64,000 nt of DNA, from NCBI RefSeq assembly GCF_017114915.1, contig NZ_JAAUOE010000005.1:1-64000 (forward strand), given 5' to 3'. Under the pieces are notes generated by a model, which did not search any database, was not told the DNA's origin, and saw only the letters and a list, made by a program, of their open reading frames with translations. Positions within the stretch are counted from its first letter, which is position 1; every line of letters begins with the position of its first letter. The stretch comes from Pseudomonas frederiksbergensis. GTDB lineage: Bacteria; Pseudomonadota; Gammaproteobacteria; Pseudomonadales; Pseudomonadaceae. Of the stretch, positions 52,542 through 62,379 are shown piece after piece. Position numbers and translations under genes: made by a program.

Positions 52542-53530
52542 TGCGCTTTGGCTGGGCCCTGGCGTGTGCGTTGCTGCTGACTTCGGTGACGGTTTCTGCC
52601 GAGCCTGCGCCAGAGCTGCGCCTGTTGTCCGAACATGCCGTCGACGGCATGCGCGGCGGCAATCTGTCAGGGCTGGCCCAGTGTGGCAAGGAGCTGTGGA
52701 CCGTTTCGGATCGCGACGATGATCAAATCTATCGCCTCGACACCCGCAACAGCACCTGGCAAGCCGAAACCGTGCGCATCGACGTACCCCTGACGCCCGA
52801 CAGCGGTTTGCCCTGGGGCTTGCGTTCGCGGACCTGGGCGGCATCGTTTGTGCGCGGTGGCGACCTGGATTTCGAAGGCATCACCTGCGACAGCGCCGGT
52901 AACCGTTACATCGTCAGCGAAGCCCACGCCGCGGTGCTGCAAGTACCGCCAATCGGGCCGGCGTCCTGGTTGAAAATCTCGCCGATGCTGGTACGCGAAG
53001 CACGGGCCAGCGGTATGTTGCTGCACTTCAATGCGTTGTTCGAAGGGCTGACGATCAATCCGGCCGGTGACACGCTGTGGCTTGCCGCCGAGCGCGAGCG
53101 CCGCGGTCTGCTGCTGATCAAGCGCCAGCAAACGGTGTGGGATTGCGACGGTGGTTGTGTGTTGCTCAGCGAAGCGGGTGTGGAGATGCAGCCAGCGCAA
53201 TTTCCCAAGGCCAAAGCGGTCTCGCGGGATTTTGCCGATTTGTCATTGTTCGACGGCAAGCTGTTTACCCTTGAGCGCAATGCCTTCCAGATCTGTCGCC
53301 GTGACGCGATGACGGCCAGGGTCGAGCGCTGCTGGTCGTTTGCCGCCGAAGCCTTGCAGGAAAATCGTCGTTATTCACAGGCCTATGGGCTGGCGGAAGC
53401 GCTGGTCGTGGACGCCGGCGGTGCCTGGATCGGCATTGATAACAACGACGGCGCACGTAACGACGGTGAAAAGCGCCCGATTGTCTGGCGCTTTGCCGCG
53501 CCTGAAGGTGGCTGGAGTGCCAAGTCATGA
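52541..53530 (+). CDS. Esterase-like activity of phytase family protein
   Basis: 329 residues with a signal peptide (MRFGWALACALLLTSVTVSA), so exported to the periplasm. The mature protein has repeated beta-propeller-like stretches: LSGLAQCGKELWTVSDRDDD, GDLDFEGITCDSAGNRYIVS, FEGLTINPAGDTLWLAAERE. This pattern is annotated as esterase-like activity of phytase; enzymatic activity is unproven. Cysteines at several sites may form disulfides. Overlaps parE by one base and the next gene by ATGA, so it is part of the parE-parC transcript. Matches PA4966. Confidence 0.88.
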   Translation: MRFGWALACALLLTSVTVSAEPAPELRLLSEHAVDGMRGGNLSGLAQCGKELWTVSDRDDDQIYRLDTRNSTWQAETVRIDVPLTPDSGLPWGLRSRTWAASFVRGGDLDFEGITCDSAGNRYIVSEAHAAVLQVPPIGPASWLKISPMLVREARASGMLLHFNALFEGLTINPAGDTLWLAAERERRGLLLIKRQQTVWDCDGGCVLLSEAGVEMQPAQFPKAKAVSRDFADLSLFDGKLFTLERNAFQICRRDAMTARVERCWSFAAEALQENRRYSQAYGLAEALVVDAGGAWIGIDNNDGARNDGEKRPIVWRFAAPEGGWSAKS

Positions 53531-54048
53531 GCCAGCAGCCCCCGGGCAAGCGCGCCGGTCGGGTGTTGATGATACTGGCCTGGTGCGCCGCGCTGTTTCT
53601 GGCGACGCGGTTCTTCGGTCAGTGGGAGGCGCGTCAACACAATCCCAATACCGTCGTCAGCTCTGAGCAAGGCCAGGGTTTTATCGAAGTGAAACTGATC
53701 GGCAACAGCCAGGGGCATTTTGTCGCCACCGGCCAGATCAACGGCCAGCCCGTGGAGTTCATGCTCGATACCGGCGCGACCGATGTGTCGATCCCGGCCG
53801 AAGTGGCCGAGCGGTTGAAACTGGAAAAAGGCTTCGGGGTGACCCTGAGCACGGCCAATGGCTTGAGCGAGGGCTATCGAACCCGCCTCGACCGGCTGCA
53901 ACTGGGCGCCATCGTGCTGCGTGACGTTCGCGCGCTGGTGGCGCCCGGTTTGCACGGCAATCAAGTGCTGCTCGGCATGAGCGCATTGAACAAACTTGAA
54001 TTTACCCAGCGCGGTGGCACCATGCTGCTGCGCCAGACCACGAAATAA
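53527..54048 (+). CDS. Retropepsin-like aspartic protease, TIGR02281 family
   Basis: 173 residues. One N-terminal membrane anchor ([19 protein letters not shown]) and a clan AA protease domain with the active-site motif [13 protein letters not shown] (about 78-90) and late [12 protein letters not shown] (about 149-160). The protease domain should lie in the periplasm. Function unknown. Co-transcribed between the phytase-like gene and parC; corresponds to PA4965. Confidence 0.92.
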   Translation: MSQQPPGKRAGRVLMILAWCAALFLATRFFGQWEARQHNPNTVVSSEQGQGFIEVKLIGNSQGHFVATGQINGQPVEFMLDTGATDVSIPAEVAERLKLEKGFGVTLSTANGLSEGYRTRLDRLQLGAIVLRDVRALVAPGLHGNQVLLGMSALNKLEFTQRGGTMLLRQTTK

Positions 54049-54058
54049 TGAGGCCCGC

Positions 54059-56323
54059 ATGAGCGACTCCCTTGATCTCAGCCTGGACGGTGTAGAACGC
54101 CGGTCACTGGCTGACTTCACCGAAAATGCCTACCTCAACTACTCCATGTACGTGATCATGGACCGTGCCTTGCCGCATATCGGCGACGGCCTGAAACCGG
54201 TACAGCGACGCATCGTCTATGCGATGAGCGAGTTGGGGCTGGACGCCGATTCCAAGCACAAGAAGTCGGCGCGTACCGTCGGTGACGTGCTCGGTAAATT
54301 CCACCCTCACGGCGACTCGGCGTGCTACGAAGCCATGGTGCTGATGGCCCAGCCGTTCAGCTATCGCTACACGCTGGTCGACGGCCAGGGTAACTGGGGT
54401 GCGCCGGACGATCCGAAGTCCTTCGCGGCCATGCGTTACACCGAAGCGCGGTTGTCGCGTTATTCCGAAGTGCTGCTCAGCGAACTGGGCCAGGGCACCG
54501 CGGACTGGGGCCCGAACTTCGACGGCACCCTGGAAGAGCCTTTGGTGTTGCCGGCCCGTTTGCCGAACATCCTGCTCAACGGCACCACCGGGATCGCCGT
54601 GGGCATGGCCACTGACGTCCCGCCGCATAACCTGCGCGAAGTCGCGACCGCTTGCGTGCGCTTGCTCGATGAGCCCAAAGCCACGGTCGAGCAACTCTGC
54701 GAACACATTCAGGGTCCGGATTATCCGACCGAAGCGGAAATCATCACGCCGCGCGCCGACCTGCTGAAAATCTACGAAACCGGTCGCGGTTCTGTGCGCA
54801 TGCGCGCGGTGTACCACGTCGAAGACGGCGACATCATCGTGACGGCGCTGCCGCATCAGGTGTCGGGTGCCAAAGTGCTCGAGCAGATTGCCGCGATGAT
54901 GCAGGCCAAACCGTCGAAAGCCCCGCAGATCGCGGACTTGCGCGACGAGTCGGACCACGAGAACCCTTGCCGCATCGTGATTATTCCGGTCAACAGCCGG
55001 GTCGATCACGAAGCGCTGATGCAGCATCTGTTCGCGACCACCGAGCTGGAGTCCAGCTACCGGGTCAACATCAACATCATCGGCCTGGACGGCAAGCCGC
55101 AGCTCAAGAACTTGCGTGCATTGCTGGTGGAATGGCTGGAGTTCCGCGTGCGCACCGTGCGTCGACGCCTGCAATTTCGCCTGGACAAGGTCGAGCGTCG
55201 CCTGCACCTGTTGGACGGTTTGCTGATTGCCTATCTCAACCTGGATGAAGTGATCCACATCATCCGTACCGAGGAGCAGCCGAAGGCCAGCCTGATTGAG
55301 CGCTTCGCCCTGAGCGAAATCCAGGCCGACTACATTCTCGACACCCGTTTGCGTCAGTTGGCGCGACTGGAAGAAATGAAGCTGCGCGCCGAGCAGGATG
55401 AATTGCTCAAGGAGCAGGCCAAGCTGCAAGCCCTGCTGGGCAGCGAAGCCAAGCTGAAGAAACTGGTACGCAGCGAGCTGATCAAGGACGCCGAAACCTA
55501 CGGCGATGACCGTCGTTCGCCCATCGTCGAGCGCGCTGAAGCCAAGGCGATGACCGAGCACGATCTGCTGCCGAACGAGAAAGTGACGGTCGTGCTGTCG
55601 GAAAAAGGCTGGGTTCGCTCCGCCAAGGGCCACGAGATCGACGCCACCGGTCTTTCCTACAAGGCCGGGGATGGGTTCAAGACCTCGGCAGCCGGGCGCT
55701 CCAACCAGTTTGCGGTGTTTATCGACTCCACCGGCCGCAGTTATTCGGTCGCGGCCCACACCTTGCCATCGGCCCGTGGCCAGGGCGAACCGCTGACCGG
55801 CCGCCTGACGCCGCCGCCAGGGGCGAGCTTCGAATGCGTGCTGATGCCTGAAGACGATGCGCTGTACGTCATCGCGTCCGACGCCGGTTACGGTTTCGTG
55901 GTCAAGGGCGAAGACCTGCAAGCCAAGAACAAGGCGGGCAAGGCCCTGTTGAGCTTGCCGAACAACGCCAAGGTGATCCTGCCGCGTCCGGTGGCCGATC
56001 GTGAGCACAACTGGCTGGCCTCGGTGACCACCGAAGGTCGCCTGTTGATCTTCAAAATCAGCGATCTGCCACAATTGGGTAAAGGTAAAGGTAATAAGAT
56101 CATCGGAATTTCCGGTGAACGTGTTGCCAGTCGCGAAGAATATGTCACGGACATCGCCGTTTTGCCGGACGGTGCCACCTTGGTGCTGCAGGCCGGGAAA
56201 CGTACCTTGTCACTGAAGGCGGACGACCTTGAACACTACAAAGGTGAGCGTGGACGTCGCGGTAACAAACTGCCACGTGGCTTTCAGAGGGTGGATGCGC
56301 TGTTCGTCGAAAACCTCAACTAA
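54059..56323 (+). CDS. parC: DNA topoisomerase IV subunit A
   Basis: Breakage-reunion subunit of topoisomerase IV. 754 residues. Active-site Tyr127 in AAMRYTEAR. The quinolone-resistance region has Ser87 and Glu91 ([12 protein letters not shown]), the susceptible form. C-terminal beta-pinwheel blades follow from about residue 500. The start ATG 54059 gives the conserved N-terminus [17 protein letters not shown]; the frame is open 63 bases further but overlaps the protease gene. Confidence 0.97.
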   Translation: MSDSLDLSLDGVERRSLADFTENAYLNYSMYVIMDRALPHIGDGLKPVQRRIVYAMSELGLDADSKHKKSARTVGDVLGKFHPHGDSACYEAMVLMAQPFSYRYTLVDGQGNWGAPDDPKSFAAMRYTEARLSRYSEVLLSELGQGTADWGPNFDGTLEEPLVLPARLPNILLNGTTGIAVGMATDVPPHNLREVATACVRLLDEPKATVEQLCEHIQGPDYPTEAEIITPRADLLKIYETGRGSVRMRAVYHVEDGDIIVTALPHQVSGAKVLEQIAAMMQAKPSKAPQIADLRDESDHENPCRIVIIPVNSRVDHEALMQHLFATTELESSYRVNINIIGLDGKPQLKNLRALLVEWLEFRVRTVRRRLQFRLDKVERRLHLLDGLLIAYLNLDEVIHIIRTEEQPKASLIERFALSEIQADYILDTRLRQLARLEEMKLRAEQDELLKEQAKLQALLGSEAKLKKLVRSELIKDAETYGDDRRSPIVERAEAKAMTEHDLLPNEKVTVVLSEKGWVRSAKGHEIDATGLSYKAGDGFKTSAAGRSNQFAVFIDSTGRSYSVAAHTLPSARGQGEPLTGRLTPPPGASFECVLMPEDDALYVIASDAGYGFVVKGEDLQAKNKAGKALLSLPNNAKVILPRPVADREHNWLASVTTEGRLLIFKISDLPQLGKGKGNKIIGISGERVASREEYVTDIAVLPDGATLVLQAGKRTLSLKADDLEHYKGERGRRGNKLPRGFQRVDALFVENLN

Positions 56324-56499
56324 GCGTCCTAGAGCGCTCGATCTACGATTTAACGCGTAGATCGACGCTTTGGCGCTGGAGTCGGAACGCATATTCACGG
56401 ATGATATGGCCTTTCAAGCGCCGGCGTAGCCGAGTGTTCTTCATATTTTTTGAGTATTTTCACTGTGGTGAGCCTTGTGGCAGCCACCTGGATGGGACG

Positions 56500-57213
56500 A
56501 TGACTGCTCTGCGCCTTCCTTTTATTTTGATGCTCGCCGGCGTTCTTGGCCTGGCGGGTTGCAGCGTGCACCGGCCGGTGTCGCTGTATCAACTGGACAG
56601 CGGAAGTCCGGCTCAGCCTGCGCAAAGCGCGGGCATGGCGGTATTGTTGGGCCCGGTAACGGTTGCGGACTACCTGCAACGCGAAACCTTGTTGCAGCGT
56701 CAACCGGATGGCAGCCTTCAAGCATCGACCGACGGTCGTTGGGCGGGCAGCCTGTCGTCGGACATCGATCAGCTGTTGCTGCGTCAGGTCGCCGGTCATC
56801 TGGACAGCCAACGCGTTGTCCTGGCGCCTGCGACAGTGGGCTTCACGCCGGATGTTCAGGTTCTGCTGACGATCACCCGTCTGGACTCGGGGAAGTCGCA
56901 GCCGGCGATTCTTGATGCGCAATGGCGTCTGATCGATCGTCGTGGTCAGGTGCGTGATAACCGCATCATTCATCTGCAAGAGCAGCACACCGGCGGCACG
57001 GCGGCTCAGGTTCAGGCTCAGGGTGTGTTGCTGCAGCGTCTGGCCGAGCAACTGTCGACAGCGCTCAAGCCGCTGGCCAACCAGCCACCGATCGCCGAAG
57101 CGCCGCGCAAACCGGCCGCCAAGCCTGTGGCCCCGGCAGCAGAGCCGGAGAAGCAACAGAAGATCCCGATGGCTTCACCGATTCGTACGGACATGGAAGT
57201 GTTCAGGTTCTGA
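56500..57213 (+). CDS. PqiC/YmbA-type membrane integrity lipoprotein
   Basis: 237 residues starting at ATG 56500, the start that gives a clean lipoprotein signal peptide with lipobox GLAGC (about 18-22); the frame is open 99 bases upstream without a signal. The mature part matches the PqiC/DUF330 pattern: LYQLDSGS, VAVLLGPVTV-like segment, YLQRETLLQR and a C-terminal helix LLQRLAEQLSTALK. Such proteins link MCE-type transporters to the outer membrane, but no MCE genes are adjacent. The tail is Pro/Ala-rich. Terminator directly downstream. Confidence 0.83.
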   Translation: MTALRLPFILMLAGVLGLAGCSVHRPVSLYQLDSGSPAQPAQSAGMAVLLGPVTVADYLQRETLLQRQPDGSLQASTDGRWAGSLSSDIDQLLLRQVAGHLDSQRVVLAPATVGFTPDVQVLLTITRLDSGKSQPAILDAQWRLIDRRGQVRDNRIIHLQEQHTGGTAAQVQAQGVLLQRLAEQLSTALKPLANQPPIAEAPRKPAAKPVAPAAEPEKQQKIPMASPIRTDMEVFRF

Positions 57214-57230
57214 GCCTGGATTGAGTCCAG

Positions 57231-57262
57231 AACAAAGCCCGCCTTGTGCGGGCTTTGTTGTT
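57231..57262 (+). terminator. Terminator of the parE-parC-pqiC run
   Basis: A 12-bp stem AACAAAGCCCGC (57231-57242) with 57248-57259, loop CTTGT, followed by TTGTTTG. It starts 17 bp after the lipoprotein stop codon. Confidence 0.88.
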
Positions 57263-57274
57263 TGTGGCGCGTAC

Positions 57275-57410
57275 TGATCATTCCCACGCTCTGCGTGGGA
57301 ATGCCGCCCGTGACGCTCTGCGTCACATCGGTGCCAGGTTCTGTATGAGGTGGGGCTGGAACGGCGGAGCGTCCCTGGAGGCATTCCCACGCGGCGCATG
57401 GGAGCGATCA
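57275..57410. repeat. Diverged copy of the compound REP-like element
   Basis: Outer arms ATTCCCACGCTCTGCGTGGGAAT (from 57279) and ATTCCCACGCGGCGCATGGGAG (up to about 57405), with inner hairpin GTGACGC-TCT-GCGTCAC and an altered second inner part. Same plan as 37016-37123. It lies between convergent genes. Confidence 0.78.
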
Positions 57411-57411
57411 G

Positions 57412-57444
57412 CCCGCAGACGATCACTCATCTGCGGGATTTTTT
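57412..57444 (+). terminator. Second plus-strand terminator after the repeat
   Basis: Stem CCCGCAGA/TCTGCGGG (57412-57419 with 57430-57437), 10-base loop, followed by ATTTTTT. It faces the minus-strand ahpA gene, whose stop is at 57461. Confidence 0.75.
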
Positions 57445-57460
57445 ACAGCAGGGCTAAGGC

Positions 57461-58990
57461 TTATGCCCGGCGCTCATGCATCCGCGCCAGTTGCCGTTCC
57501 AGCATCGATGGATACGGCTCCATCAAGCGTTCTACGCAGCACGCACCCTCAGGGCTTGCAATGGGCCGGATCCGCGCACGCTGGCGAATCAGCGCGTCGT
57601 CACTGATCTTGCGCTCCACCAGCAACAAGTTGCGGCTGTGTTGTGACAGGGCCAGGGCGTCCTGCGCGGTTTCAGTCAGCAGCAGATCAATCTGGCTCAA
57701 GCCGAACAGTTCGTCACCCAGTGTCAGGCCCAGCTGCAATTGCAGGGTGATGCCGCTGTCGGCGACTTCGATCTGCAACTGATGGCCCAGGGCGCGCAGC
57801 AACTCACCGCAGCAAATGGCGTTGGTCAGGTAGTCATCGCCGCTGTCTTCGGTGTGGAACAGCATCAGCGTGCTGCCATCGTTCAGGGTGTGCAGTTCGC
57901 TCTGGTAGAGCGACGCGGCCTGATCGAGGCAATCGCGGTAGCGTTTGAGCAGCTCTTCCAGGCGTGCGCGGGGCAGGCGGCGCAGTTGATCCTGGGCGCC
58001 CAGTTGTACCGCCAGTACCGCGCTGTGTTGAGGTACGTTTGATACCGGCGGCCTTGCGACGGGTTTCGGCGCGCTGTCGGCCGACTCATCACGCAAATCG
58101 GCAAACGGATCTTCGTCGTCCTCATCGTCTTCGACGGTGCTGACAATCCGCCGTGACGCAGGCTTGAGGCCGGCCACAGGCCTGGCTTCATCGAAACCCG
58201 GATCGCGCAGGTTACGCACTTCGAAAGCCGGATCGGCGTCTTCATCGTCGTCGCTGTCGTCGAACTCGGGTTCCGGCGCAGGTTCAGGCTCGGCCGGCTC
58301 CGGCGCGAAATTGGCGTGCAACTGACGAGCGAGGTCGCCGACCTCGTCCTGGCGCTCGGTGGCCGGGGTGTATTCGTCGATATTGCGCAGCCATACCCGC
58401 AATTGCAGCAGCGGCGTGGAGATATTGCGTCCCAGGCGCAGGCTCAAGGCCAGGGACAGCGCCAGCAGAATCGCGCTCAGAATGCCCATGCTTTGCAGGC
58501 TGATGGTCATCGGCTGCTGGAACTGATCCATGTCCAGGCTGATGCGCAGTTGCCCGGCGGTCACGTCCTGGAAGGTGATCTTGCTCTGGTACATGCCTTC
58601 GGCTTCGCCCAGCAGGCCGTGCTTGGGGCGCTGACCGGCTTCGGCGAGGATGCGGTTATCCACGCTGTAGATGGCGGCATGGGCCACCAGCTTGTTCTTG
58701 GTCAGGTTGTTGAGCAGCACGTTCAGGCTGAGGATGTCATTGGACACCAACAGCTCCGTGGCCGACGTAGCCGTCTGGGTGGTCAGGCTTTCGCCCAGGG
58801 CATCCGCCTGCTCGTGCATGGCCTGCTTGAATTGCAAACCCATCACACAGGCATAGATCACCAGGGCCAGGGCGACCAGGATCACGTTATGGCTGGCAAT
58901 GCGCAATGCGATCGGTACACGGCGATGACGCAGTGCCCGGAAGATCAGCAGAAAGAAGTTATCGGTTTTTACTGGCGTGGGCCGGTTCAC
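57461..58990 (-). CDS. AhpA/YtjB (SmpA-like) family membrane protein
   Basis: 509 residues from GTG 58990. Two membrane segments (about 32-54 and 166-186) enclose a periplasmic domain of about 110 residues. A HAMP-like stretch follows, then acidic low-complexity parts (EFDDSDDDEDADPAFE and EDDEDDEDPFADL) and a C-terminal cytosolic domain. The serB-adjacent location, as in E. coli ytjB, supports the family call; function is poorly known. An ATG at 59044 in the same frame lies between the -35 and -10 boxes of a strong promoter (59027-59054), so it cannot be the start. Confidence 0.82.
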   Translation of the reverse strand: MNRPTPVKTDNFFLLIFRALRHRRVPIALRIASHNVILVALALVIYACVMGLQFKQAMHEQADALGESLTTQTATSATELLVSNDILSLNVLLNNLTKNKLVAHAAIYSVDNRILAEAGQRPKHGLLGEAEGMYQSKITFQDVTAGQLRISLDMDQFQQPMTISLQSMGILSAILLALSLALSLRLGRNISTPLLQLRVWLRNIDEYTPATERQDEVGDLARQLHANFAPEPAEPEPAPEPEFDDSDDDEDADPAFEVRNLRDPGFDEARPVAGLKPASRRIVSTVEDDEDDEDPFADLRDESADSAPKPVARPPVSNVPQHSAVLAVQLGAQDQLRRLPRARLEELLKRYRDCLDQAASLYQSELHTLNDGSTLMLFHTEDSGDDYLTNAICCGELLRALGHQLQIEVADSGITLQLQLGLTLGDELFGLSQIDLLLTETAQDALALSQHSRNLLLVERKISDDALIRQRARIRPIASPEGACCVERLMEPYPSMLERQLARMHERRA

Positions 58991-59026
58991 TTGAGCTCGG
59001 CTCTTTAGTCCGTGAAGTTGACGCGC

Positions 59027-59054
59027 AGTATAGCGACAGGCCATAGACCGTCAA
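59027..59054 (-). promoter_or_regulatory. Sigma-70 promoter of ahpA/ytjB
   Basis: On the minus strand TTGACG (59049-59054) and TATACT (59027-59032) with a 16-bp spacer, a near-consensus promoter. It decides the gene start: translation must begin downstream, at GTG 58990. Confidence 0.78.
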
Positions 59055-59125
59055 AGCGCTCGCGGTGCCCGATGGTCATTGAAAATGGGTAGAATGCGGT
59101 TTTTTTCCACCTGCGGGGGTGCGCC

Positions 59126-60340
59126 TTGCGCGAAATCGTCCTGATAAACATCACGGGAGTCGACCGTCCGGGTCTGACTGCGGCCATAACCGGCGTTCTG
59201 GCCCAGGGTGGTGTGAACATTCTCGACATCGGTCAGGCGGTGATCCACGACACCCTGTCGTTCGGCATCCTGGTTGAAATTCCCGACACCGAGCAAGGCA
59301 ACTCGGTGCTCAAAGACATCCTGTTCAAAGGCTATGAGCTTGAGCAACAGGTGCGTTTCACGCCAGTGTCCGAAGAGGATTACCAGCAGTGGGTCGGCAA
59401 TCAGGGCAAGAAACGCCACATCGTCACCCTGCTGACCCGCAAAGTGACCGCCGAGCAATTGCAGCGAGTGAGTTCGATCACCGCCAAATATGGTCTGAAC
59501 ATCGACCATATCGATCGTCTGTCCGGGCGCATGCCGCTGGACACCCCGGCCGACAAGGGCAAGGGTTGCATCGAGTTTTCCGTGCGCGGCGAGGCGGCTG
59601 ACCCGCAAGCGCTGCGGGCCGAATTCCTCAGCGTCGCGCAAGAGCTGAACGTCGACATCGCCTTCCAGGAAGATTCGCTGTTCCGCCGTAACCGCCGTCT
59701 GGCGGTGTTCGACATGGACTCGACGTTGATCGAAGCCGAAGTCATCGACGAACTGGCCAAGGCCGCCGGCGTGGGCGACCAGGTGTCCGCGATCACTGAG
59801 CGGGCGATGGCCGGCGAGCTGGACTTCCGCGCCAGCTTCAAGGAGCGCCTGGCCTTGCTGCAGGGGCTGGACGTCAGCGTGCTGGACTCTATCGGCGCTT
59901 CCCTGCGCCTGACCGAAGGCGCCGAAACCCTGTTCGCCGAACTCAAGCGTCTTGGCTACAAGACCGCGATTCTGTCGGGCGGCTTCACCTACTTCGCCAA
60001 GCAACTGCAGGCCAAGCTGGGCATCGACTATGTGTTCGCCAACGAACTGGAAGTGGTCGACGGCAAGGTCACTGGCGTGGCGGTCGAGCCGATTGTCGAT
60101 GCGCAACGTAAGGCGGATTTGCTGCGTGAATTGGCGCACAAGGAAGGTTTGCGTCTGGAGCAGACGATTGCCGTGGGTGACGGTGCCAACGACCTGCCGA
60201 TGCTGGCGATTGCCGGGCTGGGCGTGGCGTTCCGCGCCAAACCGCTGGTCAAGCAATCGGCGAAGCAGGCGATTTCCACCCTTGGGCTGGATGGCGTGCT
60301 GTACCTGCTGGGTTTCCGGGATCGCGACGGGCAGCTCTGA
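59126..60340 (+). CDS. serB: Phosphoserine phosphatase SerB
   Basis: Last step of serine synthesis. 404 residues: N-terminal ACT domain (EIVLINITGVDRPGLTAAIT), a second ACT-like part (about 90-170), and a HAD phosphatase domain with nucleophile FDMDSTLIEAEVIDELA (about 194-210), LSGGFTYFA and GDGANDLPML. The start is TTG at 59126 with GGGGG eight bases upstream; no other start fits the conserved N-terminus. Divergent from ahpA/ytjB. Matches PA4960. Confidence 0.95.
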   Translation: MREIVLINITGVDRPGLTAAITGVLAQGGVNILDIGQAVIHDTLSFGILVEIPDTEQGNSVLKDILFKGYELEQQVRFTPVSEEDYQQWVGNQGKKRHIVTLLTRKVTAEQLQRVSSITAKYGLNIDHIDRLSGRMPLDTPADKGKGCIEFSVRGEAADPQALRAEFLSVAQELNVDIAFQEDSLFRRNRRLAVFDMDSTLIEAEVIDELAKAAGVGDQVSAITERAMAGELDFRASFKERLALLQGLDVSVLDSIGASLRLTEGAETLFAELKRLGYKTAILSGGFTYFAKQLQAKLGIDYVFANELEVVDGKVTGVAVEPIVDAQRKADLLRELAHKEGLRLEQTIAVGDGANDLPMLAIAGLGVAFRAKPLVKQSAKQAISTLGLDGVLYLLGFRDRDGQL

Positions 60341-60365
60341 GTTTCAGGTTGTCTGGGCGGGCCTC

Positions 60366-60430
60366 TTCGCGGGCAAGCCTCGCTCCTACAGGATTTGCGC
60401 GGATCCGTAGGAGCGAGGCTTGCCCGCGAA
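60366..60430. repeat. REPIN: inverted REP pair after serB
   Basis: TTCGCGGGCAAGCCTCGCTCCTACA (60366-60390) is the reverse complement of 60407-60430, with a 16-bp spacer. The GAGGCTTGCC variant differs by a base or two from the pair at 46825-46914. Confidence 0.9.
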
Positions 60431-60459
60431 GGCATCACCGCCGATTAAATGCCCGACAC

Positions 60460-62244
60460 TCAAAGCGACTTCCACAACGAATCAAACTCTTGCGCTGCAC
60501 CGACCACGCCGCCTTGTGCGGCGTTTTCGTTTCTGGTCGCTTCCAGCAATCGGTAGGCGAACTGATTGAAACTGTTGGTGCTCGCCACCCGTCGCTCCAG
60601 CCCGGCCCGGCACTCCTGGCCGTTGGTGTTGATTAACACCTCGTTGCCTTCCTGGAACGGCAGGCGCGGAGTGAGCAGGGTGGCCGGCAGGTCAATGGCG
60701 CTGATGGCGGGCAGTAGCAGGCCGCGCAGATATTGGCTGCGCTCATCACGGGTGCGCACCAGCTGCAGGCCACAGGGTTCGGCGCAAGGCGCCACCTGTT
60801 CGATCCCCATCTGTGTTCCGCCGCCCCGCACCTGACGAATCCAGCGCACCACGGCAATGCTCCAGCCTTGACTGGCAGTATCTTCGATGCCGACCATCTC
60901 GCCGGCCTGTAGCTCGGCGGCCACCGCGCCGGGCCAGGCCAGGCAATAACCGCCAGGGCTGTGATTGATCACCGGCAGCGTATAGGTCGGGAAGTGCTGG
61001 TCGGTCGCCTTGTGATTGTCATCGTTCTGAGGGTGCGGGTATTCGATCTCCTCGTAAGGCAGCAACGTGTCTGCCGTACCGTGAGGGGCGGCGTCGAAGG
61101 CCTTGTTCCATTGGTCTTTGGCGCGACCTGCCGGTGCGGCAGCCGAGAACTGCGCGGGACGGGCGCCCGGCTTTTTCAGGATGTCGCTGAACGAGCGTTT
61201 GCCGCTGAGATAAAAGTGCAAGGCACTCATGCCCACGCACAGGGTCAACGTGCCGTGACCGACGGTACGCCGGAAACTGCGCTCGGCGGCCTGGCCCCAG
61301 GCGGCATGCAGGTGTTGCAGCGTGTCCAGGCTCAGCCCCGCCGGAACGGGCAGCGACGATGCCTGGTCGGCCGACTGTTGCAGATGGGTTTCGATGGCCG
61401 CGACCAGAGGCCGCGGGTCGATTCCCAGCAAACGCTCCTGTTGCTCGGCCAGGAACTTGGAACGGTAACGCGGTCCGGTGTCGAAATCCGGGGCAACGGC
61501 AAACAGTCCGTTGTCCGGTTTGGCCGGTTGCAGTCTGATCCATTGGCTCCAGGACTCCAGCGCCCCGGCGAGCCGGGCGATCTGGTTCTGGCGCAGTTGA
61601 TTGCAGCGTGAAGCACCCAGCAGAAGGGCGACGACGTAGGTTTGTTCGACGGTCAGGTTTTGCGTCTGGCTGGCCAGGTCGTCGCGCACACTTTTATGTT
61701 GCAGCTGAAACTGACAGCCGATCCGATACAGCTGATGCAGTTCCAGCCACAAGCCCTCGGGCACTGGACAATAGAGCTGAGTGGCGCGGATCAGCGCGCC
61801 GTTCAGGCAATGGATCGCCCGTTGCAACGCCTGGGTCAGCAGCGGCGCACGGTCCTTGCTGAAACACTGTGTAATGCGGATGACGATCTGTTTGTAGCCA
61901 ATCGCCAAGTGGCTCTGCAACGCCTGGCAAAGGTTGGCGATTTTGCGCGAACGCTCGTCGAGCACAATCGCCTGATGCAGGAAATGCCGTTCCAGGTGCT
62001 TGCAGACGTAATACACCTCGGGCCGAAGCAGTTCGAGCATTTGCAGGCGACTGTCGCTGGGTGTGAACAGTTGGTTGAGTTCGCTCAAGCCTTGATACAA
62101 CTGGCGAGCGGTTTCGCCAATGTTGGCTTTGGGCAGGTTGGCGATCCAGCGCTTGAGGTCGCGTGGCGTGGCTTCGCAGAAAGACAGGCGCGACTGTATC
62201 GGGATCGGTGCGCGCAGCAGCAGGGCAGGATTGGTCTCATTCAT
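60460..62244 (-). CDS. Large protein with PilZ-like C-terminal domain
   Basis: 594 residues from ATG 62244; the frame is open 105 bases upstream but that part is unlike the family core. Residues 1-400 are mainly helical and not recognised. From about 440 a beta-rich PilZ-like domain is visible: VINHSPGGYCLAW, AGEMVGIED, WSIAVVRWIRQ and GTQMGIEQVAP, which fits the NxSxGG-type c-di-GMP site (NHSPGG), although the preceding RxxxR arginines are not obvious. It is thus a possible c-di-GMP receptor. It lies beside serB, where P. aeruginosa carries fimX and PA4958. Confidence 0.68.
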   Translation of the reverse strand: MNETNPALLLRAPIPIQSRLSFCEATPRDLKRWIANLPKANIGETARQLYQGLSELNQLFTPSDSRLQMLELLRPEVYYVCKHLERHFLHQAIVLDERSRKIANLCQALQSHLAIGYKQIVIRITQCFSKDRAPLLTQALQRAIHCLNGALIRATQLYCPVPEGLWLELHQLYRIGCQFQLQHKSVRDDLASQTQNLTVEQTYVVALLLGASRCNQLRQNQIARLAGALESWSQWIRLQPAKPDNGLFAVAPDFDTGPRYRSKFLAEQQERLLGIDPRPLVAAIETHLQQSADQASSLPVPAGLSLDTLQHLHAAWGQAAERSFRRTVGHGTLTLCVGMSALHFYLSGKRSFSDILKKPGARPAQFSAAAPAGRAKDQWNKAFDAAPHGTADTLLPYEEIEYPHPQNDDNHKATDQHFPTYTLPVINHSPGGYCLAWPGAVAAELQAGEMVGIEDTASQGWSIAVVRWIRQVRGGGTQMGIEQVAPCAEPCGLQLVRTRDERSQYLRGLLLPAISAIDLPATLLTPRLPFQEGNEVLINTNGQECRAGLERRVASTNSFNQFAYRLLEATRNENAAQGGVVGAAQEFDSLWKSL

Positions 62245-62338
62245 GCCGTGGACAAACTCCGACCGGGAAATGGGCAACGAATGACTTTGACTGTAGCAGC
62301 TATGAACGCTGGAGGAGGGGGCGCAGAGGGAGGAAATG

Positions 62339-62371
62339 TCCGATCCCACGAAAGGTGTTCGTGGGATCGGA
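62339..62371. terminator. Strong hairpin between psd and the PilZ-like gene
   Basis: A 13-bp perfect stem TCCGATCCCACGA (62339-62351) with 62359-62371, 7-base loop. No T run on either strand, but it starts 9 bp after the psd stop and probably ends or stabilises that message. Confidence 0.6.
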
Positions 62372-62379
62372 TCGAGGGA

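Noticed and set aside
54317..54331. Quinolone-resistance mutation in parC
   Set aside because: Ser87 and Glu91 are the susceptible residues.
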